Shown piece by piece: positions 6,163-6,478 of a stretch of DNA of 6,478 nucleotides; within the stretch, counting starts at the first letter, position 1; each line of letters starts with the position of its first letter. The notes below the pieces were generated by a model. The model saw only the letters and a list, made by a program, of their open reading frames with translations. It was not told the DNA's origin and did no database searches. A program made the position numbers and the translations under genes. The DNA is from Clostridia bacterium (GTDB lineage: Bacteria; Bacillota; Clostridia; Oscillospirales; SIG627), in contig JAFQUW010000146.1 of assembly GCA_017408325.1 (NCBI GenBank), positions 1 through 6,478 on the forward strand, written 5' to 3'.

Positions 6163-6478
6163 CACTTTTGTTCCAGCAGACGACCGACCGTTTCCAGAGC
6201 GTTTTTCGGCAGGTAAGAAGTGTAATCTTTTTTGTAGTAAAACAACTCTCGCACGAAGGTGGAAGAAACGTGCGAAAACGCCTCTTCCACGTCCAGAAAA
6301 ACGACCTCCGGTGCACCGAGCGCACGCATCGCGCCGGCAAAGTGGGATTCGTAGTTGTAATCCGTGCTGTCGCGAAGCCCCTTCACGATGCAACTCGCGC
6401 CGAGACGGCACGCTGCGTCGGCGATGGTCTCACTGCAGAGTTCGGCACGCACGCGCGAGTCTTTGGAGCAGGCGGCGC
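6162..6478 (-). CDS. coaD: Phosphopantetheine adenylyltransferase (CoaD), C-terminal part
   Basis: CoaD transfers an adenylyl group from ATP to 4'-phosphopantetheine, the penultimate step of coenzyme A synthesis in the cytoplasm. The gene enters from the right edge: 104 complete codons plus a partial one are present, of about 160 usual, so the N-terminal nucleotide-binding GxFDPxxxGH segment is missing. The visible match is IVKGLRDSTDYNYE (family: (V/I)RGLRxxxDFEYE), then PEVVFLDVEEAFSHVSST, corresponding to the VFL...(I/V)SSS/T loop, then FVREL and an LPKNALETVGRLL C-terminus. An in-frame GTG at 6452 is not the true start, because family-like sequence continues upstream to the edge. The first Arg of RGLR is Lys here, and the segment between DYNYE and VFL is shorter than in E. 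coli CoaD. The protein is thus a divergent member, but the identification is firm from motif order. A terminator follows directly. Confidence 0.88.
   Translation of the reverse strand, partial: AACSKDSRVRAELCSETIADAACRLGASCIVKGLRDSTDYNYESHFAGAMRALGAPEVVFLDVEEAFSHVSSTFVRELFYYKKDYTSYLPKNALETVGRLLEQK

Noticed and set aside
1..6478. Search for CRISPR arrays, insertion sequences, tRNA or rRNA genes and prophage genes
   Set aside because: None seen: the window is almost fully occupied by conserved co-oriented genes with uniform composition.

Overview
The window is one densely packed, co-oriented stretch of a division and cell-wall (dcw/mra) cluster. Every gene lies on the minus strand, so the biological order runs from right to left: coaD (5' end cut by the window) | mraZ > rsmH > ftsL-like > class B penicillin-binding protein (PASTA type) > murE > murF (3' part cut by the window). 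The GC-rich codons, the mraZ-rsmH-ftsL-PBP-murE-murF order, the two C-terminal PASTA repeats on the PBP, the Cys-rich tail of RsmH and the meso-DAP signature of MurE all suggest a moderately GC-rich Bacillota, most likely in Clostridia. Genus cannot be assigned from this sequence alone.

Region by region: 6162-6478 holds the C-terminal two thirds of phosphopantetheine adenylyltransferase (coenzyme A synthesis). It is closed by a perfect intrinsic terminator that starts at its stop codon. The 178-base gap at 5984-6161 is the only real intergenic region. It contains that terminator, an AT-rich stretch with roughly helically spaced A-tracts, a near-consensus sigma-A promoter (TTGAAA, 17-base spacer, TATAAT), GTGG-type direct repeats on a 10-base period that look like MraZ operator boxes, and a strong ribosome binding site for mraZ. 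From 5983 to the left edge the genes overlap by 4 bases (mraZ/rsmH, murE/murF) or are separated by only 33-53 bases. No terminator or second promoter was recognised there, so they are probably one transcription unit that continues beyond the window.

How the genes work together: MraZ is the likely autoregulator of the unit. RsmH modifies 16S rRNA. The FtsL-like protein and the PBP are membrane partners of the septal peptidoglycan machine, the PBP being the transpeptidase. MurE and MurF add the third residue (predicted meso-diaminopimelate) and the terminal D-Ala-D-Ala to the peptidoglycan precursor in the cytoplasm.

I found no wholly new system. The points most worth a second look are the regulatory stack in front of mraZ, a pair of cysteines around the PBP active site spaced like the redox-controlled pair of SpoVD, the TTG start of rsmH inside the mraZ stop, the divergent CoaD, and the unusual charge layout of the FtsL-like protein.
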